DNA of 64,000 bases, from NCBI GenBank assembly GCA_002335605.1, contig BEDY01000007.1:682001-746000 (forward strand). Direction: 5' to 3'. Source of the DNA: Prillingera fragicola. Its lineage: Eukaryota; Basidiomycota; Tremellomycetes; Trichosporonales; Trichosporonaceae. Position numbers and translations under genes: made by a program. Positions 1-12,374 of the stretch are shown here, in pieces; within the stretch, counting starts at the first letter, position 1, and each line of letters starts with the position of its first letter. A model generated the notes under the pieces. The model was given only the letters and a program-made list of their open reading frames with translations, made no database searches and was not told the origin of the DNA.

Positions 1-431
1 CATCTGAATCCTCAGCGAGTCGATCATTAAGATCACGTGACATGGGACATGGCGACTCGAGTTCACTACTCTAACAGCGACTAGAGCTTGCTACATGCAT
101 GAGGAGACACCAAGGATCACTTGGGGGTACTCGTTGAACCCCATGTACTGTCTTGTGCAAGCATGGTCTACATTGGAGTTGGAACAGTGATGATCACATC
201 GTCATTGTGGCTGACTTGAGAACATGTTCTTCGAGTCTTGCGCGCTTGGATCTACTCTTTATCCTTGCAAGCCATCACCAACTCTCTGCAGAGGTAACTG
301 TATAGCCAATGTGCGCACGGGCATCCAGCCATCACTTCTTCTGCCCACAGCTTCTTACACCTCTGCTTCGCACAGTGGCACAACTCACCATCGACGCAAT
401 AACTCTCTACTCATCACTCACCTCACCTGCA
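1..431. other. no gene recognised
   Basis: I see no convincing coding segment or RNA gene in the first 431 bases. Short open stretches exist but lack coding character. The end of this stretch is presumably the 5' flank of the Gag-like gene that starts at 432. Confidence 0.5.
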
Positions 432-1775
432 ATGACTCTCCCCACGAGTGTCCTTCCCCGGCTCACAGGCCCCGAAAACTTCTACGACTGATATCACGAC
501 CTCACCGGCATTTTGCTAGCCCAAAGCCTTTCTCAAGCACTGAGCCCCAATGATGTCGAACCAACTCATGACGACTCAATGTCGACAGAAGCACGCGAGA
601 CAATCCAGGCTGTCGACCACCCGCAGTGGGCGTTTCGACAGACTGCGGCTCGATTCTTCATTTCCAAGTCGCTTTCGGATGAGATTCGGGAGGCTATCCC
701 CCCAGACGCCTCCGCTGCCGAGATGATGCACTATCCCGCACGGTATGATCCCCGCCTGTACCCTCAAGCAAAGACGGCCGCTACAGCGTCGCCGCGGCCT
801 GATGCCAGTAACGACCCCATCAAAGCGGCTGCGGGGACACAGACCTCTGGCAACTCGCCTCATACGCGCGTCCGCCCTCACTCGGCCTCCGCCACCGTGA
901 AGCGGACACCGTCCCAACAGAATCGTGCACCCACTCCATACCCCAACCCAAGCCCGCATCTGCACGAGGTCTCCGACTCGACAAGTCTCACCAAACCAGA
1001 CCCTACCTGCAGCCCAGCACCACCACCTCGTCTTCCTCGCTCTGTCGTCCCCCAGCCGCCCAAATCAACCCCAACGGCGGCGGGGACAACGAACAAAGCC
1101 CGTCTCGAGACGTTCACCAAACTCTCAAACCTCACCCTCTCCCGCGGCTTCACGCGGAGGGACGCGGACATGCATCTGTTCCAATTCAAGACCCTCGTCA
1201 TCACCCTCTCCGACCTCGGTGTGGTGATCGAAGACTGGCTGAAGATATTCCTGTTCGCGCAGACGTTGCCTGGTGCCAAGTTTGCTGCTCTGCACAACAC
1301 GGGTGTGTGGCGGGTCGCTGGGGGGCTGGATTGGGCCACGTATGAGCGGCGGTACAGGAAGGCTGCCAAGTGGACTGCGGCGCCTGTTGGGTTTGACGAT
1401 GGAGTTGCTGTTGGACGGGAGATGGGGAGGGTGGAGGAAGTCAAGGACCAGCAGCGGGAGGAGCGCAGGGAGCGTAAGGAGCGCAACGAGCGCAGGCGGG
1501 CTGAGAAGGCGTCGCGCGAGGGGAGAACGTCGTGCGAGACCGGTGACCTGCGTAGGGGGAGGTCACGGGCTGATAGCGGGGTCAAGGCCAGCGTCAGTCC
1601 GAGAAACGAGGGCAAGGACGGGCCGGGAAACAAGGACAAGAACAAGAACAAGCCGGAAAACAAGGACAGGCCGCCAAAGTCCATGCGTCGGGACGGCAGC
1701 ACCACTCGCAAAGAGCAGTCTCCTGGCCCGACGGCTACGGGAGAGATACTTGGGTCGCCAATTATGTTGCGTTAA
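432..1775 (+). pseudogene. Ty1/copia-type Gag-domain gene with in-frame stop
   Basis: The frame from the ATG at 432 gives the start of a copia-type Gag (UBN2-like) domain, with the signature LTGPENFYD, and then meets TGA at 489-491. The same frame continues open from 492 to 1775. It carries SLSDEIREA, then a second Gag-like block near 1105-1300 (LSNLTLSRG, FQFKTLVITLSDLG) and a highly charged Arg/Lys/Glu tail. Copia Gag domains normally have Trp a few residues after the LTG-x-E/A-N/D-Y/F motif, so the TGA sits exactly where TGG is expected. No protease, integrase or reverse transcriptase follows. The gene at 26024 has the same architecture with Trp intact, which supports the reading. It is either a decayed element or a domesticated gag broken in this strain. 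Translation restarting at the in-frame ATG at 513 cannot be excluded. Confidence 0.7.
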
Positions 1776-1784
1776 TCCTGTCCG

Positions 1785-2860
1785 TAGATCACGGCTGTAG
1801 GTCTTTCAGTACTTGCTGATGAAGGGATGTGTCTAGCAGGGTACGTCGGGCAGTGCGTGACGGCCGTAGTAGCAGGAGGGATGTGCTCACATGGAAACGC
1901 CAATCGCCGTCGCCGACGGCCACAGAAGACAAGATCAGTCCTGCAATGAAATTGATGGCACCTACAGTAGTAGTAGCTGGAGTGGCGCCATCTCCTAATT
2001 TCTCGTTCATGAAGCGACTTCTGTAGGGTAAAGGAGGTTAGCGCAGGAGTCAGCTGGTCAAGCAGTGTCCTCTCCGTTCCCGACGGCCACGGAAGGGAGA
2101 AGAGGAGATCAGGATGTCAATGAAATTTCTGCAGTACGTACTGTGGCTCTGCATGCCTCAATTACTCGTTAATGAACAGCTTCAGTGGAGTAAAAGCCCG
2201 TCAACGCAGGAGTGGAGTCACGACAGGACAGTCTCCGTTCCCAACGGCCACGGCAAATCAAGCCGTTTCTGTTGCCCATTCTGTTGCCCAATTGCATACC
2301 TGTAGTCCGTAGATCGCGGTCGTAGGCTGCTCCTTCAGGTGTTGGTGGAAGGAGAAGGAGACGCCACGATCTCTGGCATAGCACTTGTAGAGCGTCCTCA
2401 CAGAAGTACTTGCGAGAAACTCGGCATACAACCGATGAGTGGTCACTCGCGAGGATCTCGGCAACACGGCCGTGTCGGGAAAGGGTGTAGATCACGATCG
2501 TATGAAGATCAGTTCCTCATTGAAAGAGTGAAATGTATCATATCGAGTGACCAAGATGATGATGGTCGGTACATGGCCGGTGACGTCCATTGTTCCTGTT
2601 CCTAGGAGACTCGGAGGACCTCCGGGCTTGCTGTGCTGGGCTCCACTGATCAGATCAATGTCCGGATTGGAGATCGTTCAGTTACTTGTGGCTTGAGTAA
2701 GCCTTAGATAGCGTACGCTGCCTCCAAATCTGGTACAAGCGTGCACGACATTCGTAGAGGCGGCGACGTCTCCGGTTCCTATGGCCACGGCAAAGGCCGC
2801 GGTTGTCACTGGCTGATGGCGGTAACTGTCGATCCTCATGACTCGTTAATGAGAGGAGAC
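1785..2860. repeat. degenerate tandem repeat, period about 165 bp
   Basis: Several short blocks recur in the same order. The block CCGACGGCCAC or CCAACGGCCACGG appears near 1915, 2080 and 2245, with a weaker copy near 2775. GATCAG followed by CAATGAAATT occurs near 1930 and 2110. CTCGTTMATGA occurs near 2003, 2167 and 2844. GTAGATCRCGG occurs near 1785 and 2308. The first three copies of the GGCCAC block are about 165 bp apart. Copies are well diverged, so this is an old array. It begins right after the Gag-like gene. Confidence 0.6.
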
Positions 2861-5057
2861 GCCACAAGTTCTGCTATCCTTGTGCTTTTAGGGTGACTAT
2901 CGGAGTGCTTGCGAGTTGAGAGCAGCTAGTCCATTTGATCGACAACACAGCCGTTCATGACAGTGGATGAGTTAACAGCTTGCGTCGTCCATCAAGTCCG
3001 CATTCCTCGCACTGTTCACAACCCTGTCACACTACATAGCTACATAGCAAGCACCTACAATGCATACGAACCTGATGATGGATCTTGGCCTAATAACACT
3101 GTTTGACACCCAGGAATGCGCCACTCTCACTGGCACTCGAAGAGACGGTCTCTTGTGCCGAGCGATCAACGCTATCTTGAATCAGGTGACTGACCGCATG
3201 TGCTCCTCTCTTGTCAATTGATTTCCCGTTCGTTCAGTCAAGTGCTGCGCATGGTACATACTCGTTAGCATAGCCTTGTCCGAGATGCACGGTCCTTGCA
3301 ACGATCACTGTCATCACATTCAGTTGCAGTGAAGAACGATGCACTTGCACCGCGGCCACGTTCCGACCTTTCCGGCCGCGTTCCGATCCTCAGATCCTAT
3401 CTCCCATCTGTTCTTCATCATGACGCGTCGAGCAGGTCATGACGCTCACCGTATCGTATCCGACAATTACGGACACGCTGGCCACATGCTCTCCACGATG
3501 CAGGGAACGATGTCCTTCCGCGACCCAGAAGTGGAGCAACCGAAGGGCACATGTATCCAGCATTACTCGGTCGGGTCCGATCCGTGCTACTGCAACACCA
3601 CAAGACGAGAAGAAATGACAGCAACATCCCACTGCTGCGAGGCCAGGTGATGTGGAGATGGCCGCCTCACCGCTGCACTAGCAAATGCAGGCACTGCTCG
3701 CTTCCGCCCAAAGTGCCACCTGTCGTCAGTGGCACATCCTGCTCTTCATCACCTATCCGAATGGCTGTTTGCTTGGACGGCTCTGCGCCAAGCCCTTGGG
3801 TGCTGGTCTGCATAGCTGCACACGCTGATTTCGCTGTTATGGCGGTAGCAGCAGCAGCAGCAGCAGCGCTGGGGGGTGTACCCGCAGACGGCGCCACACC
3901 GCACGCCGCCTCACCTTATACAGCCCCTCCCCGCCGCTCACAGTGCTCGCTCGGCCCCCCGCTCCTCCTCGCACCCTCTTCGGACGCCGCTCGCTACCTC
4001 GGACCCGTGCTCGCGACCTCGGAGCCTGAGCGGAGGCGGACAAGGCAGGCACTGGCGCCGTCGAGCGTCGGAGCGCTCATCGCCGCAGCGGCGCCGAGCC
4101 GAGGCGGCTCGCTCGCCCAACTCGTGCGTCGACCCTACGACACAGGGACTCGTTTCTAGGCGATAGCCAGGAGGTGAGTCACCGAGGTGTGTGCGGGGTG
4201 GGTCGGCCGCGCCGCTATTGTGCGTTTTTGTTGTGCAGAACGACTCAGGAGGACATGGTCGAGGCACTGCTCGCGTCATGTCTCGCGTCATGGTCCTTGC
4301 TGCACGCAACTGACACCGCTGGACATACAATACGTCGTACATGCACAGCAAGCACACTCTAGTCATGTGCAAGACAACACCTTTGGCATTATACCAAGAC
4401 GTAGAAGATGCAGACTCTCTCGTAGCGAGATGCTGACGCGAATTCAATTCAACGACCACCCACAACTGTAAGCGAGCGTTCCGAGCGACGACTCCTCCAC
4501 CCGGCCCGACCACCTCTTTCCCGTCGACAATGCCTGGCATGCTTGGCAGGTCCCGGCTTGCTAGTCGCCAGCGAACAGCGTGTTCGGCAGCGAAAGGACT
4601 GCTGCTCGCGTCCGTCTTTCTGCTGCGTGCTTATGCCCTTGTGCACCGAGCTGGACACGAGGGCAGCTCTGTTTCCTGGGTCGCTTTCGCCTGGTAGAGT
4701 TCGCTTCCGAGGAACAATGGTTCGCGTCCGAACGGCGTGTTCCTCTTGATGGTGCTGGCGGCGGCTTGGGCTCGTGGGCTGGAGAACGAAGAGGTGCAGG
4801 CAGCAATGTTTCTGGGGCTTAGACTGCGTTGCGTTAGTGCAAGATCCAAGTTGGTGGAAGGTATGTGGGAGTCAGTGGGACTTGGAACGAGATCTGTGCA
4901 AGCTGGTGTTAGAAGGAGTTGCGAGGCCGCATTCCGTGTGGAGCCAATGCATGCCAGGAAGCGTTCAGACATCCAAGCGCCTACCGCTGATGTTCCTTGA
5001 CCCTTTGGGCTCCTCGTAGTCATGAATACATCTACACATAAAGTTCAATACAATCGC
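2861..5057. other. gene-poor stretch
   Basis: No coding region could be supported on either strand over these 2.2 kb. The stretch contains a (GCA)n run and several stop-free GC-rich frames that look like chance. The last part is the 3' flank of MCM4. Confidence 0.5.
3847..3867. repeat. (AGC)n microsatellite
   Basis: Seven consecutive AGC triplets lie in noncoding DNA. Confidence 0.9.
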
Positions 5058-8000
5058 CTACGCAATCCGACGGATAGTCCTCCTCTCCTTCTCGCCCACG
5101 ACCTTTGCCACACTCTCGTCCACCAACCCCTTGATGACCTCGGCAAACTCGGAGTGGTCCACGGGAATGCTACTCTGCTGCTCCAAGCTGCGAATGGCCG
5201 CCGTCCAGCGCAAGCCACTGCGACCAGCAGCGTCAAGCAGCTTGAGCACCTCGCGGCGCATGTCGGCGCGGACTCGGCGGGCGGCCGCGCCACCGCCAGA
5301 AGTGATGAGGTCGAGGTCAATCTGGCCCGTGAGAGGGTCGGTGGCGGATTCGCGGAGTGCGGCGCGGATGAGGCGCGACGCCTCTTCGACATCCTCCAGG
5401 TCGACTGTCTCAGAAAAGCGCATGCGGGCGTGCGCCTCGGAGAGACGGATCATGGACTCGAGCTGACGCGTGGTCGCGGTGATGCGGCGTTCTTGGCTGC
5501 GGGCGTCCTCGCCGACCTTGCGCATTGCGACGTAGGCCTGGACGAGGGCGTTCGAGGCCTCCTCGGTGAGGACTGGGTTGACCTTGGCACGCGAGTAGGT
5601 GATGTAGGCGGTGAGCATCTCGACGGGCTATGGCAGTCAGCATTGGTCACGAGTTTCGGTACAGTGAGACGTACGAGAATGTCAACACCGCCAGTGTCAG
5701 GACGGTCCTCGAGGTAGAGCCCGACAAGATGGGCTGCTAGCCTGCGGTCGTTCATCTCGTCGACCTTGTCGAGAACAAGGTAGAGCAAGTCGAAACGCGA
5801 AATAAGCGTAGGCGGCAGGTCAATGTTGGCCGGGATAGGCAGCTTCGGGTTGTACTTGGAGCCCACGGGATTGGCAGCGGCGAGGATCGAAGTACGCGCA
5901 TTGAGCGTGGTAATGATACCAGCCTTGGCAATCGACACGGTCTGTTGTTCCATCACTTCGTGCAGGACACTACGCGTCGCGTCCGACATTTTGTCAAACT
6001 CGTCGATGCAGCACACACCACCATCCGAGAGCACAAGCGCACCAGACTCGAGCACGAGCTGCTTCGAGTCTGGGTCACGGGTGACGTACGCCGTGAGACC
6101 GACAGCCGAAGATCCCTTACCCGATGTATAGACACCACGGGGCGCAATCTTGTGCACGTACTGCAGGATCTGTGACTTGGAAGTACCGGGGTCTCCAACC
6201 ATGAGAACGTTAATGTCACCACGGTAACGGGGACCGCCGCCGCCACCGCCGGTCGCAATGTTCTTGTTGGTGCCGCCAAAGAGCTGGAGAAGGATTCCCT
6301 TCTTGACGTCGTCCATCTCGTAAATAGAGGGCGCCATCGAGCGCGAGAGCATGTCATAGATGTCGGGATGACGCGAGAGCTCGAGGAGCTTTTGCTCCAT
6401 CTCGGCCGACGCGGTCAGGCTCAGGTCGGGCGTCTCCTCATCCATAACGTCGTCAGAGTTCATGCCAGTGCCCTGGAGAACCTCTCCCTCGTCGTCCTCG
6501 CCACCGACGCCGACACCGGGGAGCTTCTCGCCACTGCGGGTGCTGGGGTCGAAGCCCATACGCGCCGTGTTTGTGCGCTTGACGTGCACGACATCGACAT
6601 AGGTCTTGAACAGCGCCTTGATACTACGCTGACGAGGGTTGAGACGAACAGGGATCGAACGGAAGATACCCGAGACAATGACACGGTCACCGGGCTTTAC
6701 GAGATCAACGAGCTCGTCGTACACGCAGAGCGAGACGGTGTGCGGGGTCTGTCCATCGGGAACGGCGTCAGGAGTCTCCTGGAGGCGAATGACCTGCTTG
6801 TCGGTGAATGAGGAGCGGTTGTGGATAAGCGCCATGGAGCCGAGCGAGCGACAAACGTCCCGGGGACAGCGCTCGGGCTCGCTAATGCGTCCACGGTCAA
6901 TCTCAACCTGCACAGTGTGCTGGCACACAAGACAGCGGAAGAAGCCAGCGGTCATGTCCGGAATGACGGGCGTGGCGCGGATGACGAGGCCCTTGACCGA
7001 AATGAGCTTGTCGGTATCTCCTGGATTGAGGTCGCGCATGTTTATGCACTTTTCGCTGCCAAAGGGGCGAACTTTGAAGATTCGTGTCTCCATCTCTTCG
7101 AGATCCTGCTCGATGACACGAAGCTCAAGCTCAGCAATCGAGCCCTCGTCAAACTTGGTACGAGCAGCCTCAAGCTCATCCTCTGCCATTTCCGCCATGA
7201 CGTCGCGAAGGACCTGGTCCATGATAGGAACGACTTCCTGGGGAAAGTTGCAGAGCTGGTGGTACAACTTTTTCGTGGGAGGGTAGGCAAGCAGGTTGAG
7301 CGAGTCGAGGTTTAGGTTGGTCTGGCCACTAAGACGGAGCTGCGAAAGGTAACCCTCGTAGAGAAGAGCTTCGCGTTGCCTGGCAGGAAGGTTGTCGTAA
7401 AGAGCCATCGGAGGGGGAGCGACACCACCTTCGTCGACAATGATCTTAGCCTGGGCCGCGTTGAGGGCGCCACGGTACTTGGGCTTGAAACCGTGGAGGA
7501 ACTCGCGGAATAGGTTCATCGACTCCTGCAGCGAAATGGTCGTTCCCCAAATAAACTTGGACAGACCAGAGTCGTCCTCGGCCGCGTCCCCGAGGGGGTC
7601 TGTCGCAGCTGACATGGTCTGGGCCGATGAGTGAGCAGCGCGAGGGGTAGCTGGGTCGCTCCAATTGTTGAACGCCGGCGACGACGAGGCGGCTAGAGGG
7701 CGGACATTCTGAGCTGGTCGCCTTACGAGAGAGGGAGACGAAAGGGGGAACGACGAGTGGATGTCACCACGACGATGGCGACGCGGAGTGCTTCCACCCG
7801 ACGCTGGGAAGAACAATGGTGTCTCGCTGCGTAGCCTGGACGGTCCGGTAGCCGGTGGCATGCGACGGCCACCTTGGCTAGAGGAAGGAGCATGCCGGGG
7901 TGAGGATGTGGGGAACTGAAGAGGAGAAGAGGATGCCGGGACTGGAGAATATTAGCTAGGATTGAGATGGGATTTGTTGACGCACGATTTGAGCCGTTGT

Positions 8001-8112
8001 TGTTGCGAATAGCAGAGGCGCGAGGAGTTCCCGCTACGGAAGAGGTGGGAAAGTGGAGAGGCGATGATGAGCGAGGCCCTGCTCCTCCAGGTGTCCTGTT
8101 GGGTGTGGACAT
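5058..8112 (-). CDS. MCM4: MCM4, replicative helicase subunit
   Basis: MCM4 is one of six subunits of the MCM2-7 ring that licenses origins and unwinds DNA in the nucleus. Exons run 8112-7986, 7941-5675 and 5627-5058, giving 987 aa, the usual size for fungal Mcm4. Both introns (44 and 47 nt) have good donors (GTGCGT, GTACGT). The first 130 residues are a Ser/Pro-rich disordered tail, as expected of Mcm4. A zinc finger begins with CLVCQ near residue 380. Walker A GDPGTSKSQ lies near 620, Walker B CCIDEFDKM follows, and the arginine finger is LISRFD near 755. The start is the ATG at 8112, because the N-terminal MSTPNRTP segment resembles other Mcm4 starts and splices in frame. The gene is divergent from CDC27, with a 468-bp gap between the two starts. 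Confidence 0.96.
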
Positions 8113-8176
8113 TGCTGTTGAAATGTCGCAGAGAGTAGCAACAAGAGAAGAAGTACAAGATGAGGTTGAAAGGGAA

Positions 8177-8191
8177 ACGCGAGAAACGCGT
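8177..8191. promoter_or_regulatory. paired MCB-like boxes (MBF sites)
   Basis: ACGCGA (8177-8182) and ACGCGT (8186-8191) lie 65-80 bp upstream of the MCM4 start codon. ACGCGT is the MCB element bound by MBF in ascomycete yeasts, where MCM genes are classic G1/S targets. That the same factor acts here is inference. Confidence 0.5.
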
Positions 8192-8580
8192 CGCGTCCAT
8201 TCAGCACAAGATCAGGGTCCACCGTGTGATAACGGAAGTATAAATGACACGTCAGGATTACAAAACATTAGTATTGTTTTATAATCGCATTACAAACCTC
8301 CATTTCTAATCAAACACTAATAGCCCTTCTAAGTGGGTGCATGAATAAGAATACTCCCGCTGTGCTCCGCTGGGTGCATGTTGATGTCAACTACTGCTGT
8401 TTACCTCTGAATCATCTCTCGCCATTGTCGTCGCCGCCTCTTTCTCTCTCTGGACTGTATCATCCCACCACTACTACCACAACAGGCATACACAACACTC
8501 GCACAACGCATAATCATCAACGACACCCACTCCCATCTCCCGCAAACTCCTCCACCCCTACCCTCCACCTACCTCTGACC

Positions 8581-11094
8581 ATGGCTCCAAAGCCATCCGG
8601 TCCACACCTCCAACACCGCCTACGCACACTCTGCCTCACATCGCCACCAGACACTGCACTCTACTACGCATATCTCTATCGAGCATTCTTTCCCCCAACA
8701 GACGATCAGCATGACAGCCTGCACGTCTTTGCTCTGTGCCTGTTCGCGTCAGGACAAACATACTCGGCACTCCAAGTAGTCCGCGATCTGGCTGATGCAG
8801 ATGGAGATCCAGCAGACGACTATGCAGACTCCGAGAGGGGAATATTTGCTCGCGGACCGGGCTGCTACGGCTGTGCTGTCATTGTAGCCAAGTGCTGCAA
8901 CAAGCTGGAGAGGTACTCTGAAGGTCAGGCGGTGCTCGACCGAGCAATTCGCCGTTCCGTGCCAATGAGTAAGTCTTTTGCGATGGTGAACGATCACTGC
9001 TGATGGCTTTCAAGCTCTGCCCGCACCCAATCCTACCGACACTGCCGCGACCACGAGCCTCATGCTCGCCACCCTTTCGCACAAGGGCAAGGCACCAGCA
9101 CAAGCAGTCGAGCATTACACACGAGCACTTGCAGAAGACCCATGGTTGTGGGAGGCGTTTACAGGACTGTGTGATATCGGTGAGTCAACCATCATGGGCG
9201 GCATCGCCCACAGCTGACGGGTCGTAGGTGCTCCACCAAGCGGCGATTCCATCTTCCCAGACCCTCCGAGCATGCTTCGCTCATCATCACAACGCACCTC
9301 AAGAGGCGCAACATTGTCTCCAGGGCCAATGCCCCGCAGCTCTGCGTCCGAGGTTCCCAACTTTCGTCGCCAGTTGAGTCCTCTGGCATCTGCTGTGCCG
9401 CCCCAGGGATTGTTCACCCCAGATGTTGGTGGAGGTCTCCCACCGGCCGCACCTGCTCGGTTTGGCATGATGGGCAACCCAGCTGTATGGGAGTGAGTAT
9501 CATCACCCTGCTTTGCTAATCTATGCAGCACACCATCAACTGTCGCGGACACCACCTTCCCCATGATCACCGAGCACCAGAGTGGACCCAGCACCCGCCG
9601 TCCCCTCCCTAACCTCATCTCCGCCTTCCTCCCAGGCGGCGGCATGCTCTCCGCCGCTCTCCGCTCCACACCGAACCCCTTGACCGACTCGCCTCCCTCA
9701 AAACCACCGGCGATGAAGCGTCCCCGTGGCGCAAACATAATGCGTCGTCCGGCTGAGACGCCGGTTGGAGGCCCGCTGGCGACCGAGTCGCGCTTGAACG
9801 GCCGCGAGCACCGTATGCTGGACGCCAATGGCGACAAGGATGCGCCAGTGCGTCGGAGTACGCGCCTCAACTCGGCTGGACCCAAGAGTTCCAAGAGCGG
9901 CGCCTCCAAGACGTCGTCACGGACAGCGCGCGAGAAGCGCTCTACGCGCTCACATTCCGTTACATCGTCAACTTCTGGCCACACACCAGAAGTCACGTCA
10001 CCTGCAGCCGTCGAGGCCCAGGCCCAGGCGCATGTCGACGACTGGCTGCGGGACGTGGTGCGCCGTTGTGCGCGGGCCTACCGCCACCTGAGCCTGTATC
10101 AGTGCCGTGAGGCGCTCGCGGAGATTGACGGCCTGCCAGAGGAGATGGAGACATCGGCGTGGTCGTACGCGATTGTCGCTCGGGCGTTCTTTGAGCTCAA
10201 CAAGTACACCGAGGTGAGTAGCTTGGAATGTGCGGCTGTTTGCTGACGCTGTAGGCCAAGCGCGCATTCGAGGCGCTGCTCGCAGCCGAGCCCTACCGCC
10301 TGGAAGGCATGGACCAGTACTCGATTCTCCTGTGGCACCTTGGTGACAAGCCCGGCCTCTCGCACCTCTCGCAAGTCCTCGTCTCTGTCGATCGCGACGC
10401 ACCACAAGCCTGGGTAGCCGCCGGCAACTGCTTCAGTCTGCAACGCGAGCACGACGAAGCGATGCGCTGTTTCCGTCGCGCTACGCAGGTCTCCCCCGAC
10501 CTCTCCACCGCCTGGACATTGTGTGGCCACGAAGCTCTGGCCATGGAAGAGTACGAGCGCGCAATAGCCTTTTTCCGCACCGCGATCCGCTGCGACGCTA
10601 GGTGCTACACGGCGTGGTACGGCATGGGCTTTGTGTACCTGCGCCAAGGCAAGCTAAGGCACGCTGAACACCACCTTCGTCGCGCAGCCGAGATCAACCC
10701 CTCGAACCCGGCACTGCTCTGCTGTATTGGCACAGTTCTCGAAAAGTCTGACAACCTCCCGGGCGCTCTGGCAGTATACGAGGACGCATGTCAGTACGGC
10801 GGCACGTCAGGCGAACTCATCATGTGTCAGTACCAGCGGTCACGCACACTCCTCGCCCTCGGCCGCCTGGACGAGGCCATTGCGTCCCTGGAGCCGCTGG
10901 CGCGGGACGCGCCCGACGAAGCCAACGTGCACTTTCTGCTTGGAAAGTGTTACCTCCGCGCTGAACGGACTGCTTTCGGCATCATGGCCCTCACCATCGC
11001 GAGAGAGCTGCAGCCCAAGCTCGAGAGCGCTATTCGGGCCACGATGGTGGCAGGCGGGCTGGATGACTCGGGCGAGGAGCTGGATGAGCTCTAG
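8581..11094 (+). CDS. CDC27: Anaphase-promoting complex subunit Cdc27/Apc3
   Basis: Cdc27/APC3 is the TPR scaffold of the anaphase-promoting complex that helps recruit Cdc20/Cdh1 activators. Exons are 8581-8968, 9015-9179, 9228-9492, 9529-10213 and 10255-11094, giving 780 aa with all junctions in frame. The N-terminal 170 residues are helical APC3 repeats (ALYYAYLYRAFF, KLERYSEGQAVLDRAI). A disordered Ser/Pro/Arg linker follows. The C-terminal half holds about eight TPR units, recognisable from A-W-x-x-x-G-N and A-I-x-F-F-R-x-A-I patterns. Introns are 36-48 nt. The start at 8581 follows a pyrimidine-rich leader, and an in-frame ATG at 8341 would add 80 low-complexity residues that I regard as 5' UTR. 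Confidence 0.93.
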
Positions 11095-12374
11095 CGCGGC
11101 CAGGCGGCGTAGCGCAGCTCCATGTAGACGCAGAGGTGCATGTCTTGTTGTGCAGAGATGCAGGCTGCATCGCGTGTTCATTAAGAGCTGGCAGTTAGGG
11201 AGGGAGGTTACTCACCCAACGGCGTTGGAGGCCGATGAAATTGCCGCCAGTCCAAGATGACTGCAAGTCCGGCGCCGGCCTTCCGATCAAGCTGCGACAG
11301 CATTGTCTAATGCGCTGCGGATAAGTGTACACTGCCGCGAAGGGGTTTCTTGGGATATGGTTTATCCGAACTAGGCGTAACTGGAGCTGGGAGAACAATA
11401 CACCACTAGCGAACAATGGGCACATGGGTATAGGTACCCCCGCTGATGCCGGCGGCTTTGCGATGCTGGCTGTATACGGGTCCATGGGCGGCCGCTATTA
11501 GACTGCATGGCAGCGCTGTGGTGCCAACCCCAGAGATATCCATAGATCCAGAGATGTACCGTTCGGAGCCTGGACCAATGAAGCGCTAGAGCTAGAGCAT
11601 CGCGTACCACGCAGCAGTCGTTTGCTCACTGGAACGAGCAGTCTAACCCAAACTGCGAGCAACGAGAGAATGGATGTAGACTGGAATTTCCTCGGCCCCG
11701 CGGAAGCCGGGCGTGTCCCTCTGCACTTGCCGCATAGACACCGCCGGCGGCCGGAGGCTGCGGCGCCGACGCCTGCGGGCGGGGCTTGTTCTCTGTCGCG
11801 TGGCATTGGTGACGAGGTGCTTGGGTGGTGCTTGGGTGGTGCTTGGGTGGGTGGATAGCGGGTAGGTCGGATCACCCGCCAGAATGTGTATAGGCATGCA
11901 TGGACTGTGACGAGCGGTAATGTAGGCGGTTGTGGTGAGAGTGGAGATCCTGTGGCTTACGTCCCATCTCTCCCAGCGGTCGGCCTCGGTGCAGCGAGCA
12001 GCACGTCTCTGGCAGCATCGGCGACCCAGCATGTATGCCTACCGATATGAACGACCTCCGAGCACACCGCACGCCGCACGCCGCACCGCACCAGCAGAGA
12101 CACCACCAAATCACCGCGACTGAAGCAGGCAGGCCGGAGAGGCCAAATCCGGGTGTCCGGGTGTTAGATGTGCGGCCGCGGCCTCGCTCGCTCCGGCGCC
12201 GCACCTGCTCCCCCTCGAGGCTCTGCTCGTACTCGCACGCTGGGCTACGTCAGGTGGACAGCATAGGCAACGTATATGTACCACGCCGTGGGAGTTGTCT
12301 GCTCTTGGCCTTTCCCATATCACTACACTACTCTGCCTCTCTCTCTTGACTTGAACCAGAAAGAATAGGCAACA
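11095..12374. other. intergenic, no gene seen
   Basis: No coding sequence is supportable between CDC27 and the FAD monooxygenase. The stretch contains one short direct repeat (11816-11854). The last 100 bp form the probable leader of the next gene. Confidence 0.5.
11816..11854. repeat. 12-bp direct repeat, three copies
   Basis: GGTGCTTGGGTG is repeated three times head to tail, followed by a partial copy. Confidence 0.85.

Noticed and set aside
3551..4159. 202-codon plus-strand frame with poly-Ala run
   Set aside because: The (AGC)n microsatellite inflates it. Composition is otherwise random, with no motif.
9115..9996. 293-codon minus-strand frame
   Set aside because: It runs antisense to the disordered linker of Cdc27 and crosses its splice sites without coding logic.
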